This document shows positions 5,714 through 7,879 of a stretch of DNA of 7,879 bases, piece by piece. The notes beneath the pieces are model-generated. The model was not told where the DNA came from. It was given only the letters and a program-made list of their open reading frames with translations, and searched no databases. Numbering within the stretch: the stretch's first letter is position 1; each line of letters opens with the position of its first letter. Where the stretch lies: NCBI GenBank assembly GCA_028701555.1, contig JAQVQN010000099.1:1-7879 (forward strand), in the 5' to 3' direction. The position numbers and the translations under genes are program-made. This stretch comes from Kiritimatiellia bacterium. GTDB lineage: Bacteria; Verrucomicrobiota; Kiritimatiellia; RFP12; UBA1067.

Positions 5714-6767
5714 TGAACATGGACACGGAGCCGCGCCCGGAATTGCGGCAAAGAAGCTCCCGCATGATCTGCGTATTATCGCTTGGGAGATCACGCGCCG
5801 TTGCCCGCTGTCGTGCCGGCACTGCCGTGCGGGTGCGCAGGACCGCGACTATGCGGGCGAGCTGACCACCTCAGAGTGTTTGCGTGTGCTAGACTCGATG
5901 TTGCCCGAGCTGCGCCCGATGATCATCTGGACCGGCGGGGAGCCGATGTATCGCCCGGACATATTGGAACTGGTGCGCGGCGCGTCAGAGCGCGGCTTCC
6001 GTTCGGTCATGGCGCCTTGCGGCACATTAGTCACTCGCAAGGCCTTGCAGGAGTTGAAAGATGCCGGCATCATGGCATGCAGCTTCAGCCTTGACGGCGC
6101 TACAGCCGCCACGCATGACGCTTTCCGAGGAGTTGATGGCGCATTTGCAAACGTGACTCGCGCAATGTCGATCGCCGCTGAGATCAACATGCCGTTTCAG
6201 GTCAACGTGACAGTTTCGCGCCTGAACAAAGAGGAGCTGCCGCTGATACGCGAGACCGCCGTCAGGCTGGGCGCAGGCACACTAGACCTTTTCTTTCTGG
6301 TGCCGGTGGGCCGCGGTTCGGCCCTGCGCGATTTGTCGCTTGCGCCGGAGGATACCGACTCGGTGCTGCGCTGGGCTTTTGAAATGGATGAGCAGGGGCC
6401 GATCCGGGTGCGCGAGACTTGCGCGCCGCAGGCGGTGCGCATCTGGCACGCGGCAGGCAGACAGGGACGTGCTCCCTCCGGGTGCATGGGCGGACGCGGT
6501 TTCGCTTTTATCTCGCATACCGGCGTACTGCAGCCGTGCGGGTTCCTGGACGTGGACAGCGGCAACCTGCGCGAATACGGGTTTGATTTCAAAAAGGCCT
6601 ACTGCCACTCCAAAGTTTTCAACGACCTTCGGCAGACCGAGCGTTACGGCGGGGCATGCGGTGTCTGCGGTTTCCGCCAAGCGTGCGGCGGTTGCCGCGC
6701 CCGCGCCTATGCCGCCACCGGCGATTACATGGCCTCCGAACCGAGCTGCCCTCTGGCGGCGCGCTAA
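5703..6767 (+). CDS. ahbD: Heme b synthase AhbD (radical SAM, Fe-coproporphyrin III decarboxylase)
   Basis: AhbD oxidatively decarboxylates two propionates of Fe-coproporphyrin III to vinyls, forming heme b without oxygen. With the ATG at 5703 it has 354 residues. The radical SAM motif CPLSCRHC gives C34, C38 and C41 after LRIIAWEITRR, and TGGEP lies at 77-81. FSLDGATAATHDAFRGVDGA and the LFFLVPVGRGS block are family-like. The C-terminal cluster region has C261 (GCMGGRGFAFISHTG), C279 (LQPCGFLD), C319, C322, C328, C331 (ACGGCRARAYAATGDY) and C349. The frame stays open upstream to 5595, but that extension only shadows ahbC. ATG 5703 leaves a normal short N-terminus and a GAGGAG at 5681-5686, although its 16-base spacing is long, so coupling to ahbC translation is likely. 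The stop overlaps the stop of the convergent glgP. Confidence 0.9.
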   Translation: MTNSEHGHGAAPGIAAKKLPHDLRIIAWEITRRCPLSCRHCRAGAQDRDYAGELTTSECLRVLDSMLPELRPMIIWTGGEPMYRPDILELVRGASERGFRSVMAPCGTLVTRKALQELKDAGIMACSFSLDGATAATHDAFRGVDGAFANVTRAMSIAAEINMPFQVNVTVSRLNKEELPLIRETAVRLGAGTLDLFFLVPVGRGSALRDLSLAPEDTDSVLRWAFEMDEQGPIRVRETCAPQAVRIWHAAGRQGRAPSGCMGGRGFAFISHTGVLQPCGFLDVDSGNLREYGFDFKKAYCHSKVFNDLRQTERYGGACGVCGFRQACGGCRARAYAATGDYMASEPSCPLAAR

Positions 6768-7879
6768 TCCTGCTTGAAATTCACCGGCTCGATGTGCCAT
6801 ATGTCGCGCGCGTATTCTAGCACGGTCCGGTCTGAAGAGAACCTCCCCGCGCGCGCAACGTTGAGCAGCGCCTTGCTGTCCCATTTGCGCTTCTGGCGGT
6901 ACAACGCCTCAACCCGGTCCTGGGTTTCGAGATAATCACGCAGGTCAGCCAGGATCATATAGTGATCGTTGTAGTCGAGCAGAGATCTGATTATCGGCGT
7001 AAACAGGCCGGGGTTAAGCAGGCAGAACACGTTGCGCCGGATCATGTCGATGGCACGGCGCAGCTCTGGGTCCGCATGGTAAATCGCGCGTGAGGAATAA
7101 GCGGGACGCAGCTCCTGGACCTGTTCGACGCGTAAGCCGAAGATAAACATGTTGTCCTCGCCGACCTCCTCGCAGATTTCCACGTTGGCGCCGTCCAGGG
7201 TGCCTAGTGTCAAGGCACCGTTCAGCATCAGTTTCATGTTGCCGGTTCCCGAGGCTTCGGTTCCGGCCAGCGAGATCTGCTCGCTGACATTCGCCGCCGG
7301 GATGATTTTCTCGGCCAGAGAGACCCGGTAGTCGGGAAGGAATACCACGTTCAGTTTTTCTCTGACGCGCGGGTTGCCGTTAATCACATCTGCGATGCCG
7401 TGGATCAGGCTGATGATCAGTTTGGCAAGCGTGTAGCCCGGTGCCGCTTTGGCCGCGAAAATAAAGACACGCGGATGCGGATCATACGTCGGATCCTCGA
7501 TCATGCGGTTGTAGAGGATGATGATATACAGCACCAGCAGAAGCTGGCGTTTGTACTCGTGGAGGCGCTTTACCTGCACGTCAAAGATCGCTTCGGGCGA
7601 AACAACTATGCCGGTTGTGTCCCGGATATAATCCGCCAGAGATGCCTTGTTATCCTGTTTGACCGCGCGGAAGCGGTCGAGGAAGGCCTTGTCGTCCTTA
7701 AAAGCCTCAAGTTGTTTCAGACGCGACAGATCAGTGATCCATTCCGCGCCGATGGCTTCGGTGATAAGCTCCGCCAGTTTCGGATTGGACTTGAGCAGCC
7801 AGCGCCGTTGCGTTATGCCATTGGTCTTGTTTGAAAACCGCGAGGGGTAAAGATCGTGGAAATCTTTGAAAAGCGACTT
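6764..7879 (-). CDS. glgP: Glycogen/maltodextrin phosphorylase, C-terminal part (start outside the window)
   Basis: The minus-strand frame is open from the window edge at 7879 to the stop at 6764-6766, giving 371 residues of a protein that normally has about 800-850. The enzyme uses inorganic phosphate to release glucose 1-phosphate from alpha-1,4-glucans in the cytoplasm, with pyridoxal phosphate as cofactor. Visible blocks in order are FSNKTNGITQRRWLL, FDVQVKRLHEYKRQLL, FIFAAKAAPGY, VVFLPDYRVSLAEKIIPAAN, and EASGTGNMKLMLNGALTLGT with LDGANVEI. The lysine of GTGNMK, encoded at 7232-7234, is the Schiff-base residue for the cofactor. The protein ends with VLEYARDIWHIEPVNF and a short tail. The GTG at 7577-7579 is internal and not a start, because conserved sequence continues upstream of it. 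It is convergent with ahbD with no spacer, so the transcripts must overlap. Confidence 0.95.
   Translation of the reverse strand, partial: KSLFKDFHDLYPSRFSNKTNGITQRRWLLKSNPKLAELITEAIGAEWITDLSRLKQLEAFKDDKAFLDRFRAVKQDNKASLADYIRDTTGIVVSPEAIFDVQVKRLHEYKRQLLLVLYIIILYNRMIEDPTYDPHPRVFIFAAKAAPGYTLAKLIISLIHGIADVINGNPRVREKLNVVFLPDYRVSLAEKIIPAANVSEQISLAGTEASGTGNMKLMLNGALTLGTLDGANVEICEEVGEDNMFIFGLRVEQVQELRPAYSSRAIYHADPELRRAIDMIRRNVFCLLNPGLFTPIIRSLLDYNDHYMILADLRDYLETQDRVEALYRQKRKWDSKALLNVARAGRFSSDRTVLEYARDIWHIEPVNFKQD

Noticed and set aside
4520..6767. NirJ-type heme d1 synthesis or a peptide-modifying SPASM maturase pair
   Set aside because: Both proteins match the AhbC and AhbD patterns, they are adjacent as expected for that pathway, and there is no precursor peptide gene or other nir gene nearby.
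6282..6884. 200-residue minus-strand open frame across the ahbD end
   Set aside because: It overlaps both ahbD and glgP coding sequence and shows no motif; treated as a shadow.
7400..7834. 144-residue + strand open frame opposite glgP
   Set aside because: The minus strand encodes unmistakable phosphorylase blocks over the same bases.
1..7879. CRISPR array, tRNA, rRNA, insertion sequence or integrase
   Set aside because: No regularly spaced repeat-spacer pattern, cloverleaf, transposase motif or terminal inverted repeat was seen. The repeats found are short and low-complexity.

Overview
The window looks like bacterial chromosomal DNA from a GC-rich anaerobe that degrades polysaccharides. A member of the PVC group such as Kiritimatiellota or Lentisphaerota would fit: it has a rhamnosidase-type glycoside hydrolase, a large secreted multi-domain protein, the siroheme-dependent (Ahb) heme route and short low-complexity repeats scattered in and between genes. 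This placement is an inference from gene content. No rRNA, tRNA or marker phylogeny is available here.

Layout. Positions 1-618 (+) hold the 3' part of a glycoside hydrolase resembling GH106 alpha-L-rhamnosidases, with two short low-complexity tracts read in frame inside it. Positions 619-944 contain no intact gene. They hold an AT-rich stretch, a probable gene remnant in the + strand (about 701-832), a short direct-repeat tract (851-890) and a possible -10 box just before the next gene. Four + strand genes follow in tight succession: holA (DNA polymerase III delta, 945-2087), a secreted 796-residue protein of unknown function (2084-4474), ahbC (4520-5713) and ahbD (5703-6767). The first two overlap by 4 bp, the second and third are 45 bp apart, and ahbC and ahbD overlap by 11 bp, so one transcript is plausible. 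On the minus strand, glgP (glycogen/maltodextrin phosphorylase, 6764 to beyond 7879) converges on ahbD, and the two stop codons overlap.

Function. AhbC and AhbD catalyse the last two steps from 12,18-didecarboxysiroheme through Fe-coproporphyrin III to heme b. Both are radical SAM enzymes with a C-terminal cysteine-rich auxiliary-cluster region, which implies oxygen-independent heme synthesis. The earlier enzymes (siroheme synthesis, AhbA/B) are not in the window. HolA is the clamp-loader subunit and has no obvious functional link to the heme genes. The 796-residue protein is the least understood product. It has a signal peptide, what looks like a duplicated SGNH-like fold with altered catalytic positions, a Calx-beta-like segment and a C-terminal Ig-like domain.

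The most interesting items are the apparent duplicated, degenerate SGNH-like domains in the secreted protein, the low-complexity repeats carried in frame in the glycoside hydrolase, and the adjacent ahbC-ahbD pair behind holA. I did not find a clearly new defence or mobile system.
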